The notes beneath the pieces were generated by a model that made no database searches, was not told the origin of the DNA, and saw nothing but the letters and a program-made list of their open reading frames with translations. The position numbers and the translations under genes were made by a program. A stretch of 64,000 bases of DNA. Origin: Pseudisothecium myosuroides. Its lineage: Eukaryota > Streptophyta > Bryopsida > Hypnales > Lembophyllaceae. Below, one piece after another: positions 39,464 to 52,251 of this stretch. Numbering within the stretch: the first letter of the stretch is position 1; the number at the start of each line of letters is the position of its first letter. The stretch lies in the NCBI GenBank assembly GCA_951799445.1, contig OX637287.1, positions 20,460,224 through 20,524,223 of the forward strand, given 5' to 3'.

Positions 39464-41706
39464 GCCGCTTGGGCTGATGCCTGCCTCACTTTGTACTAGG
39501 AGCCCTGTTTCGTCTATCACATCAAGCGCTGCTCTTTTTGGTGTAAAATATCGCCTTAAATAGATTCAGGTGGTTTAAATGGCTTTGGATGAGTCACAGC
39601 TTGTGAAGATACACCAGCTAGACAAGTCATGCATCACAATCTGAAGGTACCTCTAGCCAAAGTGCTCTCATTAAAGCAATTACACGAAATACAAGTGTAT
39701 GGATGAACCATTTTTTTACGGAGTGTCCTTGGGCATTAGACAAGATTTGCAACCTCTATTGAAAGCTTGGAGCTGAACATTATAGTTCTGTAGCCAGTTA
39801 CGCTGTGGCTCTATGAGAGACATCACTCTCAAAGCACAGCTATTGAAGGCATTGTAGAGTCTATTTGAAAGCAATTGAAAGCAAATTTTATATATGTCGG
39901 GGAACGTTGGCTTTGACATCCTCATTAATCACGTAAATAGATGCAACCCATTAGTAATCAGAAGCTGTTACTGGAATTGTGCTATTTGGTTGAAGATCAT
40001 GAATGGATACTTGAGGATTTGTTTGTTTAATTGCTGAGTTGCTGTATTGTGTGCAGCTCCTTTGCAAGTTTTGCAATGGCAAGTGTGTTGCGAGGGGAGC
40101 TTCTTAAAAGATTCTTGAGGCATTGTGAGAATATCTTTGGTACTATCATACATGGACAGCAGAAATTTGTGGAATTTTAATCAGGCATGATGCGTACATT
40201 GTAGATGTCAGATTCCCATCAAAATATGCATCATCTCTCAATCAAGGAGCCCTGCTTTCCGAAGTCTCAGAGAATACTGTCTTGGGGTGCAGATTAGTGC
40301 ATTGTACTCTGAATTCTGAATTTCTCTGGGAGCTTCTATCGCCATTTTCGTATTCATTGTCACTTGTATGCGTTCCAGCACTTGATTCACCAGTTCTGAC
40401 TGGCTCCCTTCTCCCACGGAAATAGGGTCTCTTTCATTAAAACCAGGTGGTAGTGGTCACTTTCATTAACCCAGAAGCGCCGGACTGGTCACCGTGGAGG
40501 GGAAGTCGGGATTTTACCTACAACCGTGGGGTAGTCTTTGAACGAATTTTTTGTCTGTAATTTGCATGAGAGACATGCAGGCTATTTCGGGATTGCAGAG
40601 CACATCTGTGTAGATTCAGAAAAGCAAAACATGTAAGTGAAATCAACTGGATTCCTTAGTGAGTGCGGCGATTGAAGGCAAGGTATCAAATTTTTTAAAG
40701 TAGGGCAGGTCCAAAAGAATGGCGGAAAAATGTGCATATGGATTGGCACGGAAGAACAGAACCCGTTTTCAGAAACTTGAGCACCAAGGCAGTCGTCACA
40801 TGCGGGAAAATCCAATACTTGCACGAGAAACTGAGAACCCTGGAGCTTGCATTTCATTCGCACACACAAAAAACAAAAACACGAACAGTGAGAATGGTAT
40901 TAAAACTCGCTACTTCTAATGCATTCTCTCTTCTTCCTGCACAGAGAGAAGAGCATTGAGGTTGAAGCACAAGTGTCTGCAATGATTTGCAGGGGAAAAC
41001 TGAAGGCGGGCCTCATCCGACGAAGAAATCAGTCCTGCTGGGCTCCTTTGCTCCTGGTCAGGTCGGGCTGCGACCTTCCCTCGTGACTGCACTGTTTGGG
41101 CAGGCGTATAACGGTGGCCCAAGCTGCCGATGTCGACTTGCCATGACCTAGCACAGAACCCGTTTGCATTATTCCACGGAATATTCCAGTTTTGGGCTGC
41201 TTCTTTGCCTTCGACAAAATTTCCTAGATCTACTACAACAGTGCTTCTGGTCAGATGGTGTGCCTGGGATTGCCTCGCTTCCCATACCGTTTTTATTATG
41301 GGAATCGAAATTAGCATCGGACAAAGAGCTCCACGGCTGCGCTGCGGATTCCATACTGCTCCTAAGTCGGCTACACAGCTTCAGTTTTAAAAAACAGATG
41401 AAAAAAGCTTTCATTTTTTCATCTGCGCCTTCCCAAAGTCATCCAAACGCCACAAAATGGCGTTGGCGTCGTTCCTGGGTTAAAATCCTTACCCAAGAAT
41501 CTAAGGGTGGAAATCTCTGAGTCACAGAATGTTATTTCTTCTCAAGAAAGATATTTAGTACAGGCATGAGCAAGTCCAGCCCTTCAACTCTCTTGGGTCA
41601 TGCTCATTGTGTTTGTTGTAAGGTCCATTCATCCCTAACATTTTATGACCCCTGCGAGCTATGTCCTTTGTGATGCCTCCCTCAAATGTGTAATGTGCGT
41701 CCTATA
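39464..41706. other. 3' flank of the TPR gene and less AT-rich spacer
   Basis: The first part is presumably 3' UTR. From about 40570 to 41520 the DNA is less AT-rich and has long overlapping frames on both strands (the longest is 133 residues, minus strand, 40916-41317). None shows a known domain or consistent codon bias, so I do not call a gene. Confidence 0.35.
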
Positions 41707-43076
41707 CACTGACTGCCAAAACTGAGTATGGATTTGGTATTTTTGCACTCAAACAACCATACCATAAACATCAATGGGCAAAATCCAAAAGTATATACAC
41801 GAAAGTTGTAGTATGCGACATATAACACATTACTATGGAAGTTTCAAGAAAAAATTAGTTGTGATGTGAAAGAAAATTAGTTTCAAAGTTAGCCATGTCT
41901 AAAACTCGGTTTTGATCGCCACAATTTGGAATTACTTTATATTTTGTCAAATTTTTTTTAGAACTCCAAAAAACTTTTCGTGTCTTGGGCATGTTGGTTT
42001 ACATCATTTTAGATTGTTGTACCCAAAAATTGGAGGAAGTTGACATTTATAGAATTTAAAATATTACCAATTTGAAAAACATGCAAATGACGTTGATTCT
42101 CACTATATTAGAATATTTTTTTGGAATTGAGAGCATGGGATTGCATTAGCCATTGTAAAGAGAGTATAGGTTGCAACAAGGACCATTGTTACATCTTAAT
42201 GCCTTTGCATTTGAATATTTGTTGAAAAAGACAATGCGTTCAATGTATTTATTAAAGCCATATGGTGCATTTTTAGGTTCAAATTTTGTGTACAAAGAGT
42301 AGGGTTCATACTCCATATAATTCATTCAACCAATCTCCAAAAACTAAATTATCACTTTCTATATCATCAATTTTATGAAAGCCAGTGTAATTTTTGGCAA
42401 TTTTGAACTTTTTGATGATATAAAAAATGATAACTTATTTTTTGGGAATTGGTTGAATGAATTATATGGAGCATGAACTCTAGTCTTTGTATACAAAATT
42501 TGACCCTAAAAAGGCACTATACGGTTTCAATATACAAATTGAACACATTGCCCTTTTCAACAAATATTTCAAATGCAAAGGCATTAAGATGTAACAATGG
42601 TTCATGCTACAACCTATACTCTCTTTATAATGGCTAATGCAATCCCATGCTCTCAGTTTCAAAAAAAATATTCTAATATAGTGAGAATCAACGTCATTTG
42701 TATGTTTTTCAAATTGGTAATATTTTAAATTCTATAAATGTCAACTTCCTCCAATTTTTGGGTACAACAATCTAAAATGATGTAAACCAACATGCCCAAG
42801 ACACGAAAAGTTTTTTGGAGTTCTAAAAAAAATTTGACAAAATATAAAGTAATTCCAAATTGTGGCAATCAAAACCGAGTTTTAGACATGGCTAACTTTG
42901 AAACTAATTTTCTTTCACATCACAACTAATTTTTTCTTGAAACTTCCATAGTAATGTGTTATATGTCGCATACTACAACTTTCGTGTATATACTTTTGGA
43001 TTTTGCCCATTGATATTTATGGTATGGTTGTTTGAATGAAAAGTTTCAAATCTGTACTCAGTTTTGGTAGTCACTG
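41707..43076. mobile_element. TA-flanked near-perfect palindrome, Tc1/mariner-like ends
   Basis: TA then CACTGACTGCCAAAACTGAG at the left and CTCAGTTTTGGTAGTCACTG then TA at the right. The two arms, about 655 bases each, pair along nearly their whole length with few differences, meeting at a short loop near 42371-42412. The CAGTG...CCAAAA start is like Tc1-family termini. Total 1370 bases and no transposase frame. The minus-strand frame at 42480-42662 is part of one arm. Confidence 0.85.
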
Positions 43077-44799
43077 TATTCTATATCCTTTGGGGTGAGA
43101 GTGGGGTCAGTTTAATCCAAGTGACCATTGGCACCTTAGTTGGAAGGTTCGTAACCTATTTCTGTGAGAGGCATATGGACCATGCTAGAACTGGTTGATA
43201 ATGGTGTGATCAATCCTGCATATGGTAGTTTCACATTTTCATTGGAAATGACTATTGGTTGGAATTGTAGATACTTGCCAACAAGATTATTCATTTTTAG
43301 CATGTAAGGTGAAAACATCCAAAACCGTCCTTGTACCTACTTCTGAACGAGGAGACTTCTATTAAAAGTGTCCCCCAAAGTGTCATTAATTCTTAAAGGA
43401 CAAGTTGGTGACCGTGCAAATCATCCCTTTTGGTACTTCGTGAATCATTAGTTTAAAAAAAATCCAAAAGCACTCATTGGAAGTCAAACTATTGTACAAC
43501 ACTTTCCCTTTTCACTGAAAATTCTGAAGATGAATAGTTGCACTTCTGTCCTACATAGAAAGATTATGTCATTCATCAACCAAAAAATGGCCATGGCGTC
43601 TTTTAAGGATTTAACCGTTCCAATACTTAACTGCAATTAGTTGATTGGTGATTTCTCTAGATTTTAGTTTTAGGATCAAGCTATGTGATAGTTTAGTATA
43701 TCTTATCCAAAAATTCTTTCTTTTTGGGGGGGCCAAATTCATGATTTCCAATTGCTAGTACTACAAACATATCATTTTCACCTTCCAAGCCGGTTTTCTG
43801 TTCCAATCTCGATTTGGAAAGTTCGAACCCCAAAGAAGGGTTGGTCCGACTAATTTTGTGCAGGGTCGCCTGGTACACCATCAGTCCATCAACATTCCTG
43901 GTGCTTTGTTTGTTGGCTCCCATGAACGTGCAACAGGGGTCCCATCCGTCCGTCCGTCCGTCACATTGAAGTGCAACGGCAGCGTCCAAAAGCTGTGATG
44001 CGCACGCTGCAGTCGTTTTCCTCTCGCCCACAAAACAAAAGAGAGAGAGAGTCACAGTAGTAAGGTAGTAATCATGTGTGGAACTGGCCAAGTACGAGTC
44101 CAAGCGTGGCACGAGGTTTACTTTATGTTTTCTTCTGTTTGCTCAGCAGCAGAAACTGAAAGGCCATCCAGGGGAACGGAACGTTGTACGCGCTGAAGAA
44201 CTTTCAGTGTCAAATCAGGATGTCAAAGCCCCCTTTGTCGTACTGTATCTCAAGGGTCCATAGAAAACAGAGAGGCCTGCTCTTCTAAGTTAGTGGTCAG
44301 TTGGTCACACACGGGCCTTCAAGTGTGTGGACGATGTGGAAGTAGTCGTGGTATTCAGGTGAGACGGGGAGGCGTCCTCCCTTCAAGGAAGTTATTATAG
44401 CAATCTGGTGAATCCGCTGTACGGGATCCTCGTGGCTTTGGCTCTCCCATCGTCCGTCCCAGCATTGGATAGAGAGAGCAGTAGGCTTTAATCTGTACCA
44501 CTTCGATAACATTGTTTACTAATGAGGCGGGGAGGGCTTTTTTGCATCCTTGAAAAGGGATGCATCTGGTGAACAAAATCGTCTTCTAGGGCTCCTCAGC
44601 CAACCCCAATCCTTGAATTAACTAGTAAGTCCCTTCCGGGGATCTAGCAAAGCATGATATTGTACCTTTCTACCAGGAAGAAGGACCATTGCCTAGTTAT
44701 ACAATGTTATGACTACTATGCCAAGAAATTTCATATTAACTAGTGTACCTTGTGCCGTTGCCATAGCCAAAATTAAAGTAAAAATAAATTTTTAATACT
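43077..44799. other. Spacer with a GC-richer patch
   Basis: From about 43690 to 44600 base composition rises and the tandem tccgtccgtccgtcc appears at 43947-43962. A 139-residue minus-strand frame (43693-44112) has no recognised domain. The patch could be an old insertion. No ends were found. Confidence 0.3.
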
Positions 44800-45260
44800 T
44801 TGAAATTCAATATCTTTTATATACGAAGGAGTGCTAGGGCTTTGTTGTAGTGTGAGAGGTTGTGTTCTTGATATGAATAGAAAGCTTTAAGCACAAAGAA
44901 GTGCAAGGGCTTTGTTTTGTGACATTTGGACATGCAATGTGAAAGTTATAGTTTTTTCAAAATAAAAGATAATTTAATTTAATTTTTTAATTTTAAAAAA
45001 TCCATAACTTTTACACCGTAGGTCCAAATGCCACAAAACTAGCACAAATGGAAAGCTCTATGCATGAAGGAATGCAAGGGTTTTGTTTCATGACGTTTAG
45101 ACATGTGATGTGAAAGTTATGGTTTTTCAAAATAAAAGATAATTCAATTCAATTTTTGAATTCATAAAAACTTTGAAATTCAATAACTTTCACACCGTAG
45201 GTTCAAATGCCACAAAACAAAGTCTCCTCCTTACAAAGAGCTTTACAATGGCCTCACGAT
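44800..45260. repeat. Tandem/inverted repeat block
   Basis: Two or more units share tgcaagggctttgttt, gacatttggacatg, gtgaaagttat and caaaataaaagataatt. Mirror-image phrases (taacttttacaccgtaggt and ccacaaaac) alternate with them. Related sequence lies at about 47090-47250 and 62890-63150, so this is a dispersed family whose ends I could not define. Confidence 0.45.
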
Positions 45261-46317
45261 TTTTTAGATCTGAACGTATCAAACAAATAAATTGACTAAC
45301 TAACTAAACTAAACTAAACTAAACAAACAACCTAATTTAAGGTATATATTGACATTTTTAATCACAACAATAGATTTGGCAATTTGACGCTCCCATTATG
45401 TACCTATGATATAGATATTGAAATGTAAAAACTACCATGTGTTTACATGTTTGTTGATTTTGAATGTAACTGGCACAAAATAGCTCATATTGAAAACAAG
45501 GTAGAATGGACAAATTTATTATAGGATAGTCTTATAACTAATTTATACCTCTCCTTATTCACCAATTTTCAAAGCCTAATCATTGAGCATGACTAAGATT
45601 GTAATGTTCAAAGTAACCTATATGGATTTCTGGGCGGAACTTCCTTGACTCCGTTCAAAACAACATTCCTCATATATATTTTTCCACTGATTAGAATGAA
45701 GTGAATAAAAAAATTCCTTGTTGAAATTTATTTATTAAAACCGATATATTTACTATCTACAAACTCGTTTCTTTGGCAAATTGACTTGTTCTAAAGTTTG
45801 AAAAACTCCTATAAAAAGCTTCAAAAAATACTATCAACAATGAATTTTTGAAAAAATTTAAGAATGAAAAAAATCCATTTAATTAATGAAATGCTTTAGG
45901 TGTTAAAACCTTATATGCAATTTCATCCTTGAATGGTCAACTAATCATTTTAATGATTAATGCTTCATTCTAGGCAATTTTTTTGTGTGGTAAATTACTA
46001 TCTTTTTCTTTTAGTATTCCAAACTAAGGTCGTTGCGTTCAAAAAAATTTAATAAGGAGAATATTACAAAATAATTACAAGCTTGTAAAAATTTCAAAAT
46101 CTTGCTGTATTGATGTTTTTGTATTTACATCTTTTACCTTTTTCACAAATCCATAGAAGCTACAATTTTGACTAACCACAAAATATTCAAAAGCTTAAAA
46201 TAAAACTATATTTTTGGTGAATTTTTATAGTGATTTATTATTGTAAATTTCAAAATGGATTGAAATGGATCCATGAATATTTTATTCACATGTACTTAAT
46301 AAGATGATATTGTTTAA

Positions 46318-46896
46318 CCCTTTAAGGACCAAGGGGTAGTCTAGATTTCTAAAATTGTAGAGATGTATCATAAAATGTAACTTAGAATAAAATTTTAATG
46401 ATGATTTCAAGAAAAAGTTGTAAAATACAATCCATAGATCATGTCCATAAGATTACTGTAGATCAATTGTTATACTAACCAATATTTTTCAATTTAATTT
46501 GAAACCAAAAATTGAAAAATCTTTTTAAAAGGCATTAAAGATTGAATATTTGCAATTTTCACAAGATTTTTTGTCTTGAGTTTGAGATGTTAAGTTCCAA
46601 TTATATTGATGTTTTAGGATTTTTATTTCACTTAATAATTCAAACTATTGTTGAAGGACCATTTTCTGAACTAAAAGTTTAGTTTGAAATTAGACATACT
46701 TATCTCCCTTGAACTATAGGAAATTTTCAAATTAAAGGAAGTTGTACAAATCTATACTGCACAAAAGCCACAAATATAAGAGAACTAACACAAAATTTGC
46801 AAATAGTTAGATGGATGAAAAAATGGAGATTTTATGTGCTCAAAAGTATTTGCGTTCATTCTTTGTTCAAAAGTTGAACAAGTGGTCCTTCAGGAG
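46318..46896. mobile_element. TTAA-flanked TIR element, short subfamily C
   Basis: It runs from TTAA-CCCTTTAAGGACCAAGG to GTGGTCCTTCAGGAG-TTAA, 579 bases, a sister of the copy at 2577-3139. Its right TTAA is also the left TTAA of the next element, the same back-to-back arrangement as at 2573-2576. Confidence 0.7.
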
Positions 46897-46900
46897 TTAA

Positions 46901-47723
46901 CTCCTAAAAGACTGAGGCACAATTTAGGCACAAATTGTGAAAAATTGCCACTTTTTAGGGGAGTGAGAAAAAAATGGAAGAAAAATATTTTGTCGAAATT
47001 CAATTGTAAAAATTTGTACTAGACTAGTGTGGGAACATGTGGAATTTTTTTTGAAAATTTTGACAACACAAATAGAAAGATTATCTATACCTTAAATTTA
47101 TTTGTTTGTTATGGTGAGATCTCCATAGTAGTGTGTCCTCTCCACAAAGAGGGATGCATGGACTTTGTTTCGTAGCACTCTGACTCACAACAAAAAAGAT
47201 ATTGAATTTCAAAGTTTTTTATGAATTAAAAAATTAGAAAACTACTTCTATTTTATCCTAAGGAAATTAAAGAGGGCTTAGCCATCACTTCTAATAACAT
47301 TTCCATGGCTGTTGAAGTATACTAGTAACATTTACTAAGAAGAAGAAAAAGATTTATTTCTGATCTTACCTGACAGGGCCAATTAACTTTAATCCCCCCT
47401 AAAGTGAAATTTTTACACTGTATATGGGTGTACTTTTTGGCAATTGCATCTCATATCTTGTAAATTACATACCAGCCAAATTCTAGAATTATTGGAGGAG
47501 TTTTGCACATGTTGCCCAAAGCTGCCCGTGCTATTCCAAAAGTTCAGGGCAATATAACTTTTGATCCGGGTACCAAATCAGAAAAAAAATTATATTTCGA
47601 CTAAGGGGGGGACATGTTCACACCTTGTGTCAAAATTTTAAGAACATTTGTTAAAAAATGACTTCATACACACCTACCCAAGATCACTTGTGTGCATTCA
47701 ATAGTCATTCGGTCCTTTAGGGG
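46901..47723. mobile_element. TTAA-flanked TIR element, subfamily D
   Basis: It runs from TTAA-CTCCTAAAAGACTGAGG to GGTCCTTTAGGGG-TTAA. The right half (gggcaatataacttttgatc, aaaattatatttcgactaag, accttgtgtcaaaatttta) matches the block at 55970-56273, which defines this subfamily. A sub-block at 47090-47250 belongs to the dispersed family of 44800-45260 and may be an insertion. Confidence 0.6.
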
Positions 47724-47826
47724 TTAACTACCCATTGTGACCAAAGTGGGAAGGTCACTTACATGAATTAACGCACTTTTAGAGGGATTCTTTGCGTGTG
47801 TAGTACCTCAAACAAGTGTTTTTTAA

Positions 47827-48734
47827 CCCCCGAAAGGACCAAGACCTTTTTCTACCCAAAAACTCTCAAAACTGCCATTTCTATAGCAAAGAGTAAAAAA
47901 AAATTGGAAATTGTTTTTTTTGCATATCTAATTATAGGATCTTACACCTAACTAGTATGCAGATGTGTGGAAAAAATTTCAGAAATTTCGACCACAAAAA
48001 TTGCAAGATATCTGTGTTTAAAGTGAAAAAATTAAGTTTTTTAGCACGTTGCCAGACTATATTATTTGACTTTGAACCTTTTTAACTTAAAATTTTTGCA
48101 CTACAAAATTTTGAGCTTTAAATCTTTGTGTTGGAGAATTGAGTTGAGAGTTTAGGAAAAAAAATTCAAAAAAACTTAATTTTTATTCTTCAAAAAATTA
48201 TTAAATAGAAATAGGTACGAGATAGAAGGAAAATCAAAATGATTAATATCTCTAAGATGGAAAATATGCACTAATTCCAATTGTGAGATTGTTTTAGCAA
48301 GAAAACTAAACCATGTGAAACTTTGTTTTTTGAAAAATTATTAAAATTGCATTTAGAAATGAATCCCACAAGTTATTTTTTTCAAGAAGATGCTCTAATT
48401 GCTCGAAAAACAAGATTGTCCATAACTTTCTCATAACAAATCCAAATGGAATGCATCAAAGCTTTCCATGTAGACAAAAATATAATCTATGAGGGAAAAA
48501 AATTTAATTCAAATTTTTGAATTTTTTTTTGTTGCCCCCCCTCTCTTGTTTTGAGCTTATTTGGCCATAATTTTTGTTCCCGGGGACCAATTGAAAAAAA
48601 ATTATATTCCCATGAAACTTATCAGTTTTTCTATCTTCAAAATTTTAAAAAAAAAAATCAAAACAAAAATTGAGACCATAAGTACCTATGCAAAATCCCA
48701 TTTGTTCCCCAAAGGAACAATGGTCCTTTAGGGA
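47827..48734. mobile_element. TTAA-flanked TIR element, subfamily B, inverted
   Basis: It runs from TTAA-CCCCCGAAAGGACCAAG to TGGTCCTTTAGGGA-TTAA, 908 bases. Its left interior (aactgccatttctatagcaa) is the complement of the right interior of the copies at 53474 and 61395, so it lies in the opposite orientation. Confidence 0.7.
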
Positions 48735-49749
48735 TTAAATAAAAGATCTTAGCACTAGAAATTAGGATCAAGTACTCAAAGAATTATCAAAATGAATTAT
48801 TTGTTTAAGATAGAATAAATACTACTTTGTTGAATGAAGTATTGAGATTTTTCAAATCCTAAACTGTGAAGATGATAAAATCTATTACAAAATATATGAA
48901 AATGATGTAATTTTTTATATTTAAATTTTTTATATTGATGAAAGTTCATTTTATATAAATTCAAACCTAAACTCACGTTTTAATTAGAAAATTTCAAGAA
49001 TTAACACATTATTAAGTGAAAAAAGACCACACTGTGTTTGCAGTTTGGATTTTAACATGTAGACCTAGTAATTGTAATCAATCATCTAATTCATTACTAC
49101 GTACTATTTAAAATATATTGGAATATAAATTTGACTTCGAGAGCTTTTCAGTCCAATTAAAAAATTTTGCTTTGGAATTTGAAAAAGAAATTTAAGAAAA
49201 TCATTAATTAAACTTAGCCCTTCTAAGCACATGCTCCAAGTTTTATTACTATATAATTTTTTAGTAATTTCTTCCACAAACTTAACCCTTAAGTATCCAA
49301 GGAATAAATGAAAAACTTTCTTTGGAAGAAGAAACTATCCAAGAGACACATTTTCTATAACATACCACAAAAATTGCATTTGAGGTGTCACAAGGACACA
49401 AGGATACACATGATTGAAGAAAAAAATACTTTTACCCTTGAACGACGCCGGCCTATGATCAAGGTACTCACTCAAAAATGATCTAATTTTTGAATCAATA
49501 GGTGTATTCTTCATTTCTACAAAGATTTGGAAAGTCATCCATCAAATACTTATAGGTTGCTGTGTTGTTAGATTGTCAAGCATGAACACCAAAGGCTAAA
49601 ACTAGATCAAAACCAAAGAACTAAGCTTAACTAAAATACCAAGGAGTGGGATAAAAAAAAAGTTGGACATGAACTAGAGACTAGAAAAAAAGGTTCTAAA
49701 GTGAAAACCAACTCCACTAAGGTTGAAACAAAAGAGGCTAAAAGACAAA
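48735..49749. other. AT-rich spacer
   Basis: No gene or element boundary seen. The stretch near 49440-49515 resembles one arm of the MITE at 35122-35332. Confidence 0.3.
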
Positions 49750-50913
49750 CCCCTAAAGCACTGAACATGCTTTTTTGAGAACATAGCTTTTTTGGGCAGC
49801 TTGCTATGAGCGGAGTTTTTATTTTTTTCCTTTGAAATTTTCATACAACATTTTCCTGAGGAGTAGCTTTAAGGCCCAACAATTTTCATAATTTTTTTTA
49901 AAAAAAAATGGACAATTTCCATTACAAAGGGAAACAGTACATCGAACCAGAGGAAAAAACCCCGGCGGAATTTTTAAGTTTTCACACAACAAGGGCCGAA
50001 ATAAAGCAGCCCAGGGCCAAGAACCCAGCACCCAAGCAGCATCATCGTAGCCAACATTAGAACGACCCCACAGCATATCCATGTGGGCGCCAAATAACTT
50101 AGAATTTTCATAACTTTTGATTACATGGTTAAAAAGTTATTAAATGGTATGTAATTTTCATTGGTCGGCAAGCAGCCCGGGCAGCCCAAAAAACTTCTTT
50201 TAAAATCACTTTTTACAAAAATAAAAATTTGAAATTGGTTCTTTAGATTTACATGTACGTTGAAAGCTTTGAATCATTTCATTTGGATTAATGAGTCAAA
50301 AGATATGAGGATTCTTAGTTTGAGGGTAGTTATGGAATCTCTACTCTAAAATAAACTTTGAAGTCCTTTATTTAACTCAATTTGCAATATTTTTGAAAAA
50401 AAATAAAAACATTGGGTGTAAAGTGTGTACTACAACATTACAACTGTTGGGATGGGTAATTTTCAATTCCATAAATAAATTCTTAACAATTTAGTGTTAT
50501 GAATCATTCTCTACCTCTTCCTACTTATTATTTTTTTCCTTTATATTGTACAATTCCAAATGATTTGAAATTTTTCAAGCATGTATCCAACTTGCCTTGA
50601 AGAATGAATCCAAAGAGTAACCACCATTTTAAACACTTTTTTCATTCAAATGTGACCTTGTGAAGGGCAGTTGCCCGTTTTTTTCGTAGGGACAAAAAAA
50701 GGTTTTTTGTCAATTCAAATGTTATTATCTTGCAATCCACACGGTGGAAAATTCTGAAATTTTTTCCACATCTTCTCAAACAAGTTTACTACAAGATCCT
50801 ATGGTTACATGTGTCCAAAAATGTTTTTTTTTTTCTAAAATTTGGCACTTGTATTAGAAATGGCAGTTTTTGGAGCGTTTTTTGGTGAAAACATAGTCAA
50901 CAACCTTTAGAGG
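49750..50913. mobile_element. TTAA-family TIR element, subfamily A, with a retroposon insertion
   Basis: The left end is CAAA then CCCCTAAAGCACTGAACATG and the right end is CCTTTAGAGG then TTAA. It holds the subfamily A blocks gctttgaatcatttcattt and gaatcattctctacctctt. It is longer than its relatives because of the insertion at 49892-50102. Confidence 0.65.
49892..50102 (-). mobile_element. Short retroposon (LINE 3' end or SINE) with 11-base target duplication
   Basis: AATTTTCATAA occurs directly before (49881-49891) and directly after (50103-50113) this 211-base segment. Read on the minus strand the segment ends in an A/T-rich tail next to one duplication. The body is GC-richer than the host (cagcccagggccaagaacc), as expected for a 5'-truncated LINE or a SINE. 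A ggttcgatgtac phrase could be a degenerate B box but is not proof. Confidence 0.6.
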
Positions 50914-50970
50914 TTAAACACTCTCGTTCTTCAAGTTGGCACTAGTTTTAAAACTTTAAGTCAATAGAAG

Positions 50971-50988
50971 TTTCTTTCTTTCTATTTT

Positions 50989-51040
<52 letters not shown>

Positions 51041-51042
51041 TT
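50971..51042. repeat. (TTTC)n microsatellite
   Basis: About 70 bases of TTTC/CTTT repeats with one interruption (tctattttt) near the left side. Confidence 0.95.
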
Positions 51043-52035
51043 TAATGTGACATTGTAGTAACTACATCTATAATAATCCAAATAAGCATATGAAAGTAGT
51101 CCCTGTATTCAATTGCCATAGTTTTTGTTGGGTCTCTTTGCCACTTAATGAAAAATTCCACAACCTTGTAGCATATATTTTTTGAATACCATATGAATAA
51201 ACTATGAATTCTTAAGTATGTATCTAAAATTGATCCTAGGATGTCACGTTCGAAGAGCGTACATTTGAGGTAAGAATGTAGATGGTCCAAGTGTAGTAAC
51301 CGAGTCAAAATTATTTGTACCCGCATGATGAATGGAGTCAGCCCATTGCGGGCTAACTGAAATTCTCCACTCACATGGGTATATTTTTCAAACTTACAGG
51401 TGCATTGTTCATACTTCATACTTGTCAACTCTGCAACGTGGAAAGCAGGATCCCCCGTATTAGATTTCATTCCATCATTGTTTACATTATAGAAGTTGCT
51501 TTGTGGGCAAGAAAAAACGCAACTTCTTGGGCCGTACCCGAAAATATATGTTCATGATTGCAAGGGCCCAACGGAGGCCGGCCGGCTCTCCATGGCTGAA
51601 ATTTGGATCATTTCCTTTTTAAGGACTATCCCGTATGGTGGCCAAGATTCCCTCCACAATAGTAGTACCCTTTGGATAATCAGTTTTTTCTGACCATTTC
51701 CATATTGGGATAAGCTTGGCTGGGTCATCACTCCATATAGTAGCTAGGATCTCTATTGCCTGCACTGTGCCGGTGGTGCTATTACGGATAGTGGCTGGCT
51801 GGCTGGCTAGCTTGTCATCGCAGTCCTGTGCTGGCATTAGGGAACAATAAAAGGTTCCAGTCCATAGGACCATGTGCACCAACTCTTTTCCTCAGAACCC
51901 AGAGGTCCATAACCTGGCAGTGTTTTTTTTATGCACGTTTTCTCGCCAATTGGCTACAGCCAAAAGATGCTGGCTCACAATAAAGGGACGGAACCCTTTA
52001 CTACAAGACGAAATAATACAAGGACCCAGCCGCAA
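51043..52035. other. Spacer, moderately GC
   Basis: Several overlapping frames on both strands (longest 142 residues, minus, 51042-51470) show no domain. A ggctggctggctggct run lies near 51792-51806. No gene called. Confidence 0.3.
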
Positions 52036-52228
52036 CATAACATTCAGTAGCATTGGCTGGCACTACAGTACCTTGGTTCTACAGTGCAGGGTGCGAAATA
52101 TTCCACATCCACCAATCCATCAGTAACTACTGAATAGGTGGAGGATGCAAAGGTTGTTGGATGTAGAATATTTCACACCCTTTACTATAGAGCCAAGGTA
52201 GTGCTAACTAATACTACTGAATGTTATG
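52036..52228. repeat. Hairpin-forming inverted repeat
   Basis: CATAACATTCAGTAG at the left is mirrored by CTACTGAATGTTATG at the right. Pairing continues inward (actaccttggctctatagta, then gtgtgaaatattctacatcc) for about 80 bases per arm. A small foldback MITE is likely. Confidence 0.6.
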
Positions 52229-52251
52229 AAGTGGCTTGGGCAAGATGTTAA

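Noticed and set aside
40916..41520. Overlapping frames of 81-133 residues downstream of the TPR gene
   Set aside because: Open on both strands with no domain, no splice-supported extension and no consistent codon bias. They fit chance in less AT-rich DNA.
43693..44112. Metallophosphoesterase-like GNHEF motif in a minus-strand frame
   Set aside because: The rest of the frame lacks the other phosphoesterase motifs, and the match is four or five residues long.
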